Shown here piece after piece: positions 40,554 through 49,327 of a stretch of DNA of 51,713 nt. Made by a program: the position numbers and the translations under genes. The number at the start of each line of letters is the position of its first letter. Within the stretch, counting starts at the first letter, position 1. The notes beneath the pieces are model-generated. The model did not search any database. It was not told where the DNA came from and saw only the letters and a list, made by a program, of their open reading frames with translations. The DNA is from JBOGWP01 sp050693875 (lineage in GTDB: Bacteria; Actinomycetota; CADDZG01; JAHWKV01; JBOGWP01), in NCBI GenBank assembly GCA_050693875.1, contig JBOGWP010000111.1, positions 1-51,713 on the forward strand, written 5' to 3'.

Positions 40554-41273
40554 CTACGCGGATCGCAGGACGATCGGTCCCTTCGGGCTCGGCAGGCCCC
40601 CACGCTCCTCGAGGCTGACCGCCATCCCCTCCATCGTCCGCACGCTTCCTCGGACATAGATGAGGGCGCTCCCCCCGTGGTCGGGACGGAAGGGCTCGAG
40701 CGGAATCGGCTTGCCGTCCCGCAGCAACCACAGCTGATAAACCTTGCGGCCCGCCTGCGGGAGCCCGGTCACGACGATGGCGGCCGAGCCGGCCTCTGGA
40801 GGAAGGAAGATCTGACCGGCGGCGCGTGGCGCATCGCCGGTCCCCACCATCGACACCGTGCTGACCGAGGGCGAGGTCAGGATCGCGTTGGCCCGCCGCT
40901 GCTCGGCGAGCGCACGGTCCCGGTCGGCGAGTCGGGAGGCAAGCATGAGGTTGACGGAGCCGAGCGCGATCACTGCGGCGGCAGCAACCGCCGCAGCGAG
41001 GCGCGGCCAGCGGACCCGCGACTGCCGCCGCTGGATCGGGACGACCTGCTCCGTCCTCCTCGCCTCGGCGAGGATCCTCCCCAGGAGGGCGTCGGGCGGG
41101 CGAGCCGGTGGAGCCATCAAGGCCAGGTGACCGGCAGCCTCCACGTGGTCCTCGAGCAAGACGCTGCACTCGCGGCAGCTCTCGAGGTGTGCCCGCAACA
41201 TCATCTCCTCGCCAGCGGGGAGCGCGTCGAGGGCGTACGAGGGGATCAGCTCCTGGAGCTCCTCGTGGGACAT
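40554..41273 (-). CDS. rskA: Membrane anti-sigma factor (RskA type)
   Basis: A 239-residue protein. The N-terminal zinc-binding anti-sigma domain has H29-x3-C33-x2-C36 (AHLESCREC), one transmembrane helix lies at about 92-112 (AAAVAAAAVIALGSVNLMLA), and an external RskA-type domain follows, with VVTGLPQAGRKVYQLWLL and GSALIYVRG. It should bind the adjacent sigma factor and release it after regulated proteolysis. The ATG overlaps the sigma stop by one base. Confidence 0.9.
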   Translation of the reverse strand: MSHEELQELIPSYALDALPAGEEMMLRAHLESCRECSVLLEDHVEAAGHLALMAPPARPPDALLGRILAEARRTEQVVPIQRRQSRVRWPRLAAAVAAAAVIALGSVNLMLASRLADRDRALAEQRRANAILTSPSVSTVSMVGTGDAPRAAGQIFLPPEAGSAAIVVTGLPQAGRKVYQLWLLRDGKPIPLEPFRPDHGGSALIYVRGSVRTMEGMAVSLEERGGLPSPKGPIVLRSA

Positions 41274-41851
41274 CAGTCGGTCACCCCGCTCTCCGAGAGG
41301 AGGTTGCGAAGCCTGATCATCCCGTCGCGGATGCGGGTCTTCGCAGTGCCCAGGGGAATGCCGAGCTTCTCGGCCACCTCGCTGTAGGTAAGGCCTTCGA
41401 AATAGGCAAGCTGGATGGCATCACGCTGCACACCCGAAAGCCGGCTCACCGCCGTGCGCACGTTGGTCCGCCGAACGGCCAGCCATGCCGCCTCCACCAC
41501 ATCCTCGCTCGGGGTCTCGTCGGGCTGGTCCGTCACCGCCTGCTCGCGGCGACGCAACGACTCTTCGTGCCGGATCGCGTCGACGGCCTTGTTGTGTACG
41601 GCTCCGAAGAGGTACGACGCCACGGTGCCCCGCTCCGGGTCGTAGGAATTGGGGCGGCGCCAGATGGCGAGCAAGGCTTCCTGCACCACGTCCTCCGCCA
41701 AAGTTCGGTTTCCGCATACCTTGAGTGCGACCCCGAAAGCCTGGGCTGCATAGCGTTCGTACAGCGTTGCGAGGGCCCGATGGTCCCCCCGGGCCATGTC
41801 CAGGAGAAGCCGGCGGTCCTCCTGATCCGGTGACTCGCCTTTCTTGATCAT
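41273..41851 (-). CDS. ECF sigma factor of the SigK/SigL-like group
   Basis: A 192-residue sigma factor. Region 2 has LYERYAAQAFGVALKVCGN, RTLAEDVVQEALLAIWRR and TVASYLFGAVHNKAVDAIR; region 4 has LSGVQRDAIQLAYFEGLTYS and EVAEKLGIPLGTAKTRI. It is coupled to an RskA-like anti-sigma factor (TGATG overlap at 41273), the standard SigK/RskA arrangement. The ATG at 41851 follows a region without a clear promoter. Confidence 0.92.
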   Translation of the reverse strand: MIKKGESPDQEDRRLLLDMARGDHRALATLYERYAAQAFGVALKVCGNRTLAEDVVQEALLAIWRRPNSYDPERGTVASYLFGAVHNKAVDAIRHEESLRRREQAVTDQPDETPSEDVVEAAWLAVRRTNVRTAVSRLSGVQRDAIQLAYFEGLTYSEVAEKLGIPLGTAKTRIRDGMIRLRNLLSESGVTD

Positions 41852-42148
41852 GGGGTATTCGTCACCTCGTCCCCGCCGGATTGGAACCGCGTCTCGGGGC
41901 GTCCGTGCGCAGAATAGTCCAGGAGGGGCTTTGTTCTCTGCTCCCCGCCGACCGAAGGGCGGGAGCTCTTCGGAGCAGGCGGCAGCCTCGATTGGCGCGA
42001 AGACCTCGTGGTAAAGTACTTCGCGAGGGCACCGCCCAGGTCATGCTTTTGCAGCACCAGCAGTTCCCTCCAGCCGCGAGTCGTCGTCGGGGGGCCCAGT
42101 TCCCCCGCGAGCGAGGCGGTAATCCTTCACGAAAGGGGGGAGCTGTGC

Positions 42149-42352
42149 ATGCCCACCGGCACGGTCAAATGGTTTAGCGCAGAGAAGGGCTACGGTTTCA
42201 TCTCGCGTCCGGACGGGGAGGATGTCTTCGTCCACTTCAGCGCCATCGAGGGCACCGGATACCGGAACCTCGAAGAGGGCCAGAAGGTCGAGTTCGAAAT
42301 CACTCAGGGGCCCAAGGGACTTCAGGCGTCCCGAGTCCGCAAACTCGCCTAG
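42149..42352 (+). CDS. cspA: Cold-shock protein (CspA family)
   Basis: A 67-residue OB-fold nucleic-acid chaperone: GTVKWFSAEKGYGFISR contains RNP1 (K13-GYGFI), and DVFVHFSAI is RNP2. It binds single-stranded RNA and DNA. A GGGGGGAG site precedes the ATG at 42149. The intergenic leader upstream (41852-42148, 297 bases) has no gene; csp mRNAs often have long regulatory 5' leaders, so it may be part of the transcript. The next gene is 10 bases downstream. Confidence 0.95.
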   Translation: MPTGTVKWFSAEKGYGFISRPDGEDVFVHFSAIEGTGYRNLEEGQKVEFEITQGPKGLQASRVRKLA

Positions 42353-42362
42353 GGAGTAGCGA

Positions 42363-42731
42363 TTGAACGCAACGACCTCCGTCGCATGGGAGGGGAAGTT
42401 CGGGGGGGCCGATCTTCGCATCGAAATCCCCCCGTCCGGTCGTATTCACGCCGAGTGGAGAACGCCCGCCGGCACTCGCCAGAAGGTCGTCGACTCCATC
42501 GAGCAACTCGAACGCAGCGTTCTCTTCCAGCTGATGGTGGGAGGGGGCGTTGATGATCAGATGCGTGAGGAAGTCGCCGACGCCGTGGCGTTGACGCTCG
42601 CCAACCGCACCCCTCTTCCTCCGGAAGACCCCTCGCAGTCAAGGCGTTCCCAACGGCGCAAGCCGCGCCCGCAGACGGGAGCCCGGCGGCGTGGTGGCGG
42701 CGGCGGAGGCCGTCCGCGTCGCAGGCGCTGA
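42363..42731 (+). CDS. Unknown protein with Arg/Gly-rich tail, co-transcribed with cspA
   Basis: A 122-residue protein. A compact N-terminal part (VAWEGKFGGADLRIEIPPSG, then VVDSIEQLERSVLFQLM) is followed by a strongly basic C-terminal tail (about 90-122) rich in Arg, Gly and Lys. I do not recognise the family. The tail suggests RNA or ribosome binding, which fits its position 10 bases after cspA, but this is inference. TTG start with AGGGAG 7 bases upstream. A strong terminator follows. Confidence 0.6.
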   Translation: MNATTSVAWEGKFGGADLRIEIPPSGRIHAEWRTPAGTRQKVVDSIEQLERSVLFQLMVGGGVDDQMREEVADAVALTLANRTPLPPEDPSQSRRSQRRKPRPQTGARRRGGGGGGRPRRRR

Positions 42732-42747
42732 GACGAACCACGAACTG

Positions 42748-42775
42748 AAAACGGGCCTCCTCGGAGGCCCGTTTC
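42748..42775 (+). terminator. Rho-independent terminator of the cspA operon
   Basis: AAACGGGCCTCC, a two-base loop and its complement GGAGGCCCGTTT form a perfect stem flanked by A and T runs, 17 bases after the stop codon. The A/T flanks make it a good bidirectional terminator. The region from here to 43177 holds only repeat copy B and the kgd downstream flank. Confidence 0.85.
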
Positions 42776-42786
42776 GCTTCGGAGAC

Positions 42787-43088
42787 CTAGCGGGTCGCTT
42801 CGCTCCCCGCTACGGGCCAGAGAGGCAAGGGGCGGCCTCCGGGCCGCGGTCCTCAATGTCGGCCCGCCTCGCCTTGCTCGGCGAGCCGAGCCTCCGGGCC
42901 GCGGTCCTCCTCAATGTCGGCCGCCTCGCCTCGCTCGGCGAGCCGTGCCTCCGGCGGCGTCGTTCAATGCCGGCAGGGCCTCGCTTCGCTCGGTGCCTGC
43001 TCGGCCCCGCTTGAGGTGCGCCCCTGGTGGGCTCTCGTCCCCAAACTTGACTCATTCGCACGAACTTCGGCACCTCGAGCTGGGCTAG
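42787..43088 (+). repeat. Dispersed palindromic repeat, copy B (with internal duplication)
   Basis: Full-length copy beginning CTAGCGGGTCGCTTCGCTCC and ending in the GGCACCTCGAGCT block. It carries an extra tandem unit of about 57 bases (42841-42898 repeated as 42898-42955). The 3' module contains GTGGGCTCTCGTCCCCAAAC and TTGACTCATTCGCAC. It sits between the cspA-operon terminator and the convergent end of kgd. No reading frame in it is convincing. Confidence 0.85.
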
Positions 43089-43177
43089 ACGAGCGCGGAG
43101 AGGAGGCGCCGGCCGTGAGCCGCGCGGCCCACTGGGAGTGGGCTGCTGCCCGGGTGACGAGGTGCTGCCTGCTGACG

Positions 43178-46100
43178 CTACGCCCCGGGCCCGGTCAGTC
43201 CTTCGAAGGCTCGGTCGAGCAGCGCCGACTGCTCGATCTGGTGGATGGTGTAGCTGCCCGTGGCCGGGCTGGCGCTCTCGTCGCGGGTGACGCCGTGGAG
43301 CTGGACGCCGAGCAGCTCGCGAAAGGTGTGCTCGAGGTACCACCAGGCCCCCATGTTCCGGGGCTCCTCCTGTACCCACCACACCTCGGCGTCCCGGTGG
43401 CGCGCCAGCTCGGCTCGCAGCATTCCCTCGGGGAACGGGTATAGCTGCTCGATCCGAACGAGCGCGGCCTCGTCGATGCCGGCGCTCCGCCGCCGCTCGA
43501 GCAGGTCGTAGAAGGTCTTGCCCTGGGAGAGGAGCACTCGCCGCGCGCCCAGAGGATCCGCGGAACCGGCAGGGTCGGGCAGCACCTCACGGAAGTACCC
43601 GTCGGTGAGCTCGGCGGTGGCAGAACGGGCGTCGGGGAGGCGCAGGAGCGACTTTGGCGTCATCACCACGAGCGGCTTGCGGAGGGCCCTGCGGGTCTGG
43701 CGCCTGAGGGCGTGGAAGTACTGCGCCGGCGTCGAGGGCACGACGATCTGCTGGTTGTGCTCGGCGGCGAGCTCGATGAAGCGCTCGAGACGGGCGCTGG
43801 AATGCTCCGGCCCCTGCCCCTCGAAGCCGTGCGGAAGGAGCAGCACGAGCCGGCTCGTCTGACCCCACTTGTCCTCGGCGGCGGCGAGGTACTGGTCGAG
43901 GATTACCTGGGCGCCGTTGACGAAGTCACCGAACTGCGCCTCCCACGCGACGAGCGAGTCGGGGTTCCCGACCGAGTAGCCGTACTCGAACCCGACCGCG
44001 GCGAACTCCGACAGCAGGCTGTCGTAGACGAAGAACTTGGCCCGCGCGTCGGGCACGTGCGTCAGCGGCGTGTACTCGCGGGCGGTGCGCTGGTCGACCA
44101 GCACGGAGTGGCGCTGGCTGAACGTCCCCCGCCGCGTGTCCTGCCCGGTGAGCCGGACGGTGACTCCCTCGATGAGCAGCGTTCCGAACGCGAGGGCCTC
44201 GGCGAGCGACCAGTCGATCGCGTCCCGATCGAGGGCGCTGCGGCGGTCGGCGAGCCAGCGGGCGAGCTTGGGATGCAGCGTGAACCCCTCGGGCACGGTG
44301 GTGATCGCCTTGAGGATGTGCTCAAGCGTGTTGCGCTCGACGCCGGTGGGGACGGCGGTCATCGGAATCTGCGCCGGGCGCTTCCACTCGATTGGGTGCC
44401 GGGGCCGCGCTCTGCGGTCGCGAGTGTCGTCGAAGGCATGCTGGAGCATCTGGCGAAACTCCTCCAGCGACGCTTCCGCCTCCTCGACCGACAGGTCCCC
44501 CCGGTTCACCAGCGTCTCGGTGAACAGCTTGCGGACCGAGCGCCGCTTCTCGATCCGCTCGTACATTAGGGGCTGGGTGAACGCGGGCTCGTCGGCCTCG
44601 TTGTGCCCCCATCGCCGGTAGCACCACATGTCGATGACGACGTCCTTCTTGAACACCTGCCGGAACTCGAAGGCGAGGCGAGCCACGCGGACGCATGCCT
44701 CGGGATCGTCGCCGTTCACGTGGAAGATCGGTGCCTGGACCATCTTCGCCACGTCGCTGGCATAGGTGCTGGAGCGGCCGTAGGTCGAGCCGGTCGTGAA
44801 GCCGAGCTGATTGTTCACGATGATGTGGATCGTGCCGCCGGTCCGATACCCCGACAGCTGCGAGAGGGCGAGGGTCTCGGCCGCGACCCCCTGACCTGCG
44901 AAGGCGGCGTCGCCGTGGATTGCGAGCGGGAGCACCGGCGACTCGATCCCGCGATCCAGGATGTCCTGCTTGGCGCGCACGATGCCCTCGATCACCGGGT
45001 GGACCGACTCCAGATGGCTGGGGTTCGAGGCGACCGAGACGTCGAGCTGCCGCCCCGACCGGGCGGTGTGCTTGCCTGCCGCGCCGACGTGGTACTTCAC
45101 GTCACCGGAGCCCTGCCACGACTGTGGATCGATGCTGCTCTCGAACTCCCGGAAGATCTGCCCGTAGCTCTTGCCGATCACGTTGGCGAGCACGTTGAGC
45201 CGCCCCCGGTGGGCCATCCCGATCACGGCCTCGGCCATCCCCCCGTCGGCGGCGAGGTCGAGGATGGCGTCGAGCATGGGGATCATGCTCTCGGCCCCCT
45301 CGAGCGAGAAGCGCTTGTGCCCCACGTACTTCTGATGCAGGAAACGCTCCAGGGCCTCGGCCTCCACCAGCTTGTGTAGGATCTGGCGCTGGTCCTCGAG
45401 GGAAAGGACCGCCGACACCCCCTCGACCCGCTCGCGGATCCAGTACTTCTGGTCGGGCTCCTGGATGTGCATGTACTCGATGCTGGAGGTCCGGCAGTAG
45501 GCGTCGCGCAGGATGGCCAGGATCTCGCCGAGCGACAGCGTCCGGTTGCCGGCCAGGCCGCCGGTCGGGAACCGCCGGTCGAGGTCCCAGATGGTCAGGC
45601 CGTAGCTGCTCGGGTCGAGCTCGGGGTGCATCTGCGGGGGCTTCGCGGCGAGCGGGTCGAGGTCGGCGATGAGGTGCCCTCGCACCCGGTACATGTTCAT
45701 CAGCCGCATCACCCGGCCCTGCTTCTCGGCCGCCTCGAGCGTGTCGTACGGGGACGGGTTGACGTCGCGGCGCCAGCGCACCGGGACGTAGGGGACCTTC
45801 ATCTCCCGGAAGACGTCGTCGTAGAACCCCTCCTCGCCGATCAGCAGGCGGTGGACGCGGCCCAGGAACTCCCCACTCTCGGCCCCCTGGATGACGCGGT
45901 GGTCGTAGGTGCTGGTCAGCGTCAGGATCTTGCCGACCCCGAACTCGCCGAGCGTGTGGGGGTCGGCCCCCTGAAACTCGGCCGGGTAGTCGATCGCCCC
46001 GATGCCGACGATCACCGACTGCCCGGCCATGAGCCGGGGAACCGACTGGACCGTGCCGAGGGTGCCCGGGTTGGTGATGGTCGCGGTGGTCTCGAGCAGG

Positions 46101-46801
46101 TCGTCGGGGGCAAGCGCGTTGGCGTCGACCTTGCGGATGGCCTCCTCGTAGGCGAGGAGGAATTGCCCGAAGCCGAGCGTGTCGGCCCCCTTGACGTTGG
46201 GGACCAGCAGCACCCGCGACCCGTCGGCGCGGGTGTGGTCGACCGCAAGGCCCAGATTCACGTGCTCGTGGCGGACGACGTGCGGCTTCCCGTCGAGGAC
46301 CGCGTAGCTCGAGCGCATGGCGGGGGAGGACGCAAGGGCCCGCACGACCGCCCACCCGATGAGATGGGTGAACGAGAGCTTGCCGCCGCCGCTCCGCGCG
46401 AGGTGCCGGTTGACGATGTTGCGGTTGACCTCGAGCAGCTTCGCCGGGACCGCCCGGACGGATGTGGCGGTCGGTACCCCCAGGCTCTCCTCCATCCGGC
46501 GGGCGATCGTGGCCTGGATGCCGCTGAGCGGCGTCGCCCCTGCGGGGGCGGGCTGCACCGGGATCGCGGGCGGCGCCTGCCGGACGAACTCGGGCCGGGG
46601 AGGCGCCGGAGGAGCCGGGGCAGCAGCATGCGACGGCGGCCCAGGTGAGGTTGCCCGGCCGTCCTCGCCTCGCGGCTGGAAGTCCTCGAAGAACTCCTGC
46701 CACGCGTCGCTGACCGAGTCCGGATCCTCGACGTACCGCCGGTACATCTCGTCGATCAGCCAGGTGTTGGGGCCGAACTGGCCCGGGTCGAGGCGCCTCA
46801 T
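43178..46801 (-). CDS. kgd: Multifunctional 2-oxoglutarate decarboxylase/dehydrogenase E1-E2 (Kgd)
   Basis: A 1207-residue TCA-cycle enzyme of the actinobacterial type that fuses an E2-like acyltransferase domain to a thiamine-diphosphate E1 domain. The N-terminal PGQFGPNTWLIDEMYRRYVE segment is followed by a Pro/Ala linker, the E2 core (ATIARRMEESLGVPTATSVR; YDHRVIQGAESGEFLG) to about 330, then E1 with GMAHRGRLNVLANV, HGDAAFAGQGVAAETL, IVNNQLGFTT and the NGDDPEA and WGHNEADEP thiamine-site motifs. It decarboxylates 2-oxoglutarate and, with a separate E3 and lipoyl carrier, makes succinyl-CoA. FHA regulators (GarA type) were not seen here. Length is typical. Confidence 0.96.
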   Translation of the reverse strand: MRRLDPGQFGPNTWLIDEMYRRYVEDPDSVSDAWQEFFEDFQPRGEDGRATSPGPPSHAAAPAPPAPPRPEFVRQAPPAIPVQPAPAGATPLSGIQATIARRMEESLGVPTATSVRAVPAKLLEVNRNIVNRHLARSGGGKLSFTHLIGWAVVRALASSPAMRSSYAVLDGKPHVVRHEHVNLGLAVDHTRADGSRVLLVPNVKGADTLGFGQFLLAYEEAIRKVDANALAPDDLLETTATITNPGTLGTVQSVPRLMAGQSVIVGIGAIDYPAEFQGADPHTLGEFGVGKILTLTSTYDHRVIQGAESGEFLGRVHRLLIGEEGFYDDVFREMKVPYVPVRWRRDVNPSPYDTLEAAEKQGRVMRLMNMYRVRGHLIADLDPLAAKPPQMHPELDPSSYGLTIWDLDRRFPTGGLAGNRTLSLGEILAILRDAYCRTSSIEYMHIQEPDQKYWIRERVEGVSAVLSLEDQRQILHKLVEAEALERFLHQKYVGHKRFSLEGAESMIPMLDAILDLAADGGMAEAVIGMAHRGRLNVLANVIGKSYGQIFREFESSIDPQSWQGSGDVKYHVGAAGKHTARSGRQLDVSVASNPSHLESVHPVIEGIVRAKQDILDRGIESPVLPLAIHGDAAFAGQGVAAETLALSQLSGYRTGGTIHIIVNNQLGFTTGSTYGRSSTYASDVAKMVQAPIFHVNGDDPEACVRVARLAFEFRQVFKKDVVIDMWCYRRWGHNEADEPAFTQPLMYERIEKRRSVRKLFTETLVNRGDLSVEEAEASLEEFRQMLQHAFDDTRDRRARPRHPIEWKRPAQIPMTAVPTGVERNTLEHILKAITTVPEGFTLHPKLARWLADRRSALDRDAIDWSLAEALAFGTLLIEGVTVRLTGQDTRRGTFSQRHSVLVDQRTAREYTPLTHVPDARAKFFVYDSLLSEFAAVGFEYGYSVGNPDSLVAWEAQFGDFVNGAQVILDQYLAAAEDKWGQTSRLVLLLPHGFEGQGPEHSSARLERFIELAAEHNQQIVVPSTPAQYFHALRRQTRRALRKPLVVMTPKSLLRLPDARSATAELTDGYFREVLPDPAGSADPLGARRVLLSQGKTFYDLLERRRSAGIDEAALVRIEQLYPFPEGMLRAELARHRDAEVWWVQEEPRNMGAWWYLEHTFRELLGVQLHGVTRDESASPATGSYTIHQIEQSALLDRAFEGLTGPGA

Positions 46802-46902
46802 CGCGTGTGCCTTCGTCTCGCTGCGGCTTATTCCAGTGCGATACGCGACCAGGCTACCAGTCGTTCACAGCGAGGCCACAGCGATCCGGGTGGAGCCCCC
46901 GA

Positions 46903-48219
46903 TCAGCAGAAGATCCCGAGGAAGCAGGTGTTCGTCGGGCTCGGCGACGCCTTCGGGGAGGTCGCGGTTGGGCCTGGGGTCCGGGAGACCGTCGGGCTTG
47001 GGGATGCGGCGCGAGCCGGGTCCGAGGTCGTTGTGGGGAGGAGCGCCGGGGTGCTGGCGATCGGGGAGGCGACCGGCAAGGCGCTTGCGAATGCGCCGGA
47101 TGGCGATGCCGGAGCCTGGCAGTTCGCCTCGAGCCGGGCGTCGTAGTCGGGGAACCGGTTCTCCGAATCGATCACGCCGCGGGGGAGCTCGATGAAACAG
47201 GCTCCCATGCTCAGCGCGTTGTCGAGCGTGGCATAGATCCCCTCTGAGGAGCTGCCGAGCTTCTTCCACGTCTCGGTTTGGAACCCCTTGGGCTGCGGGA
47301 TCGATCGGAACCAGCACCACATGTTGGTTTCCGGCGTCCCGGCCTTGCAGGAGTTCGTCTCGCCGAGGCCGTTGTTCATCATGATCAGCCGGTCGGCGTA
47401 TCGCGAGCGAAAGCTGTCGATCAACTGGCGTTCCAGCGACCATGACGACTTGAGGCCATCCGACTCGATGGCCGGGTCGCTGACGAGCTGCCAACTGGTG
47501 TGCGTCGAGTAGCTCGTCCGGATGCGCGAGAAGGTGTTCATGTGGATCTGGATCATCCGCTCGTGACAGCGCCGGTCGGTCGTCTCGTTGAGCCCGGCGC
47601 GGAAGAGGCGCGTGTTCGACCCGAGGTCGCCCCCCGCGCGAATGAAAGGCTCGGCAAAGATCGTCATGCATCCCGCGGCCTGCATCTCCAGGACCGCCGG
47701 GACTCCTTCGTAGCGGCGAGCGATCTCGCGCACCAGCTCCTCGTACTGGGCCAGGAACTCGTCGCTCCAGAAGTAAGGGACGCACCCGCCGTGGGGGTTG
47801 TTCGCGAGGGTGACCGCGATCCCCCCGGCGGAGCAGTCGATCCCGCCCCCCGACACCGTCGGCCCGCCCAGCCGCTTCGCCCAGGCGGGGGAGTACCTGC
47901 CGGCATAGACGCGGAGGCGGAGCTTGAAGCCTCGGGGGTCGGTGACCAGCCCGTTGATCAGGCTCCAGCCGGGCCCCGCGAACACCTGGTCCGACGCCTC
48001 GAGGTCGGCCCAGTCGACCGGGGCGACGACGCTGTCGACGTAGGGGCGGCCGCCCTCCACCTTTCCGGAGCGCTCCATCAGCCCCCCGACCACCCGCACC
48101 GCCCGGGCGCCCAGCACCTTCTCGTCGCGCCGCACCCGGATGACGACGAGGCCGGCGGCGACGAGCGCAGCGATCACGGCGAGGATGGCGCCGATCAGGA
48201 GCGAGCGCCGGGACTGCAT
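46903..48219 (-). CDS. Membrane-anchored glycosidase-like TIM-barrel protein
   Basis: A 438-residue protein from ATG 48219. One N-terminal membrane helix (LLIGAILAVIAALVAAGLVV) is followed by an external domain with a glycoside-hydrolase-like pattern: LRLRVYAGRYSPAWAKRL, PYFWSDEFLAQYEELVREIA, VLEMQAAGCMTIFAEPFIR and ADRLIMMNNGL. A conserved acidic nucleophile pair cannot be assigned with confidence. The tail is Ser/Thr/Pro-rich and ends in a short Cys-containing segment. The exact family is not recognised. A TTG 18 bases earlier is an alternative start. No strong binding site is seen for either. Confidence 0.6.
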   Translation of the reverse strand: MQSRRSLLIGAILAVIAALVAAGLVVIRVRRDEKVLGARAVRVVGGLMERSGKVEGGRPYVDSVVAPVDWADLEASDQVFAGPGWSLINGLVTDPRGFKLRLRVYAGRYSPAWAKRLGGPTVSGGGIDCSAGGIAVTLANNPHGGCVPYFWSDEFLAQYEELVREIARRYEGVPAVLEMQAAGCMTIFAEPFIRAGGDLGSNTRLFRAGLNETTDRRCHERMIQIHMNTFSRIRTSYSTHTSWQLVSDPAIESDGLKSSWSLERQLIDSFRSRYADRLIMMNNGLGETNSCKAGTPETNMWCWFRSIPQPKGFQTETWKKLGSSSEGIYATLDNALSMGACFIELPRGVIDSENRFPDYDARLEANCQAPASPSGAFASALPVASPIASTPALLPTTTSDPARAASPSPTVSRTPGPTATSPKASPSPTNTCFLGIFC

Positions 48220-48294
48220 CGGGCGAAGGTACCACAAAGTCGGGAAATGTGCCTAGTCCAGACGGATAACTTAAGAGCGTCCCGGACGCAGCTT

Positions 48295-48639
48295 CTATCC
48301 CGGCGGCCAAGCCATCTGCCTGCCTCCGAGCAGGTGGAAGTGCAGGTGGAGCACGCTCTGGCCCGCCGCCGGGCCCACGTTTGTGACCACCCGGTAGCCG
48401 TCCTCGGCGATGCCCTCCTGCTCGGCCAGCTCGGCGGCGGCGGCGAAGAGCTCGGCGAGGAAGCCGGCGTGCTCCGGGCCCAGCTCCCCGGAGTGTGCGA
48501 TGTGCTGGCGGGGGATCAGCAGGATGTGCGTTGGCGCCTGAGGGTTGATGTCGCGAAAGGCCACGACGTTGTCGCGGTCGAGGACGATCTTGGCGTCGAT
48601 GTCGTGGGAGGCGATCCGGCAGAAGAGGCAGTTCTGCAT
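48295..48639 (-). CDS. HIT-family nucleotide-binding hydrolase
   Basis: A 114-residue histidine-triad protein of the HINT/PKCI type: HLHFHLLGG gives H98, H100 and H102, with NCLFCRI (C4, C7) at the start and THILLIPRQHIAH in the middle. It likely hydrolyses nucleoside phosphoramidates or related adenylates in the cytoplasm. It stands alone on the minus strand and diverges from the NTF2-like gene across 147 bases. Confidence 0.93.
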   Translation of the reverse strand: MQNCLFCRIASHDIDAKIVLDRDNVVAFRDINPQAPTHILLIPRQHIAHSGELGPEHAGFLAELFAAAAELAEQEGIAEDGYRVVTNVGPAAGQSVLHLHFHLLGGRQMAWPPG

Positions 48640-48786
48640 CGTTGGCTCCTTCGAGAACCGTGGGGGGCGGGCTCATTCTCTCCCGAAGGCATCGGACCGC
48701 ACCCACATCCTGGTGGGCTGGAGAATCCGGCCGCGATAGCATGGCGGCAGCGGGGCGCCTTCCGGGGGAACCGAGCGGAGAGATCG

Positions 48787-49317
48787 ATGGATCCTGAGCA
48801 GCCGTTTGATGATGAGATGGCCGGCCGCCCCCCCGACGCGCTCGAGCCCGAAGAGGAGGCAAGCGAGGGGGCCCTGGCGGCTGCCGAAACCTTCTTCGAG
48901 GCCGTGAAGGCCGGCGATGCCCGCCGGCTCTGGGACATTTTCGGCGAGAACGCCAAGCTGTGGGTGATCAACATCGGCCAGGAGCGCGGCATGGGCATCG
49001 ACCTCGCCTCCCGGCTGCGGCAGGGGATCGCAGGCGAGGACGAGGAGGCCGAGTTCCTCGCCGACCTGATGGCCGGAATCCAGCGCGACCTGTCGGGGCT
49101 CGACTTCTCACGCATGGCCTTCGAGTCCAAGGTCGAGCCGGAGGCGCCGATGCAGGTCCGGGTGCATTACCTTATGCAGCTCGGCCCGCAGATGGGCGAC
49201 CTGACGCCCGCGATCCCGGCGGGATCGTTGATCCTCACCCTCGAGGACTCGGGGTGGAGGGTCGAGCGGTTGATCCCGCGGCCGGGCAAGGAAGAGTCGA
49301 CCGGGCCCCTGACCTAG
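48787..49317 (+). CDS. NTF2/SnoaL-like small protein, unknown
   Basis: A 176-residue protein: an acidic N-terminus, then AAETFFEAVKAGDARRLWDI, a helix typical of NTF2-like folds, and a beta-rich end (MQVRVHYLMQLGPQMGDL, then GSLILTLEDSGWRVERLIPR). GGAGAG precedes the ATG. No catalytic residues can be assigned. It is 10 bases upstream of the biotin-ligase-like gene and probably co-transcribed. The very long open frame upstream of 48787 is antisense to other genes. Confidence 0.65.
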   Translation: MDPEQPFDDEMAGRPPDALEPEEEASEGALAAAETFFEAVKAGDARRLWDIFGENAKLWVINIGQERGMGIDLASRLRQGIAGEDEEAEFLADLMAGIQRDLSGLDFSRMAFESKVEPEAPMQVRVHYLMQLGPQMGDLTPAIPAGSLILTLEDSGWRVERLIPRPGKEESTGPLT

Positions 49318-49327
49318 CGAGCCAGGG

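Noticed and set aside
42787..43088. Repeat copies as CRISPR arrays or protein-coding genes
   Set aside because: No regular repeat-spacer pattern is seen, and open frames through the copies are low-complexity and differ between copies.
47500..48786. A long upstream extension of the NTF2-like gene
   Set aside because: The extension is antisense to the glycosidase-like and HIT genes, and a good ribosome binding site marks the ATG at 48787.
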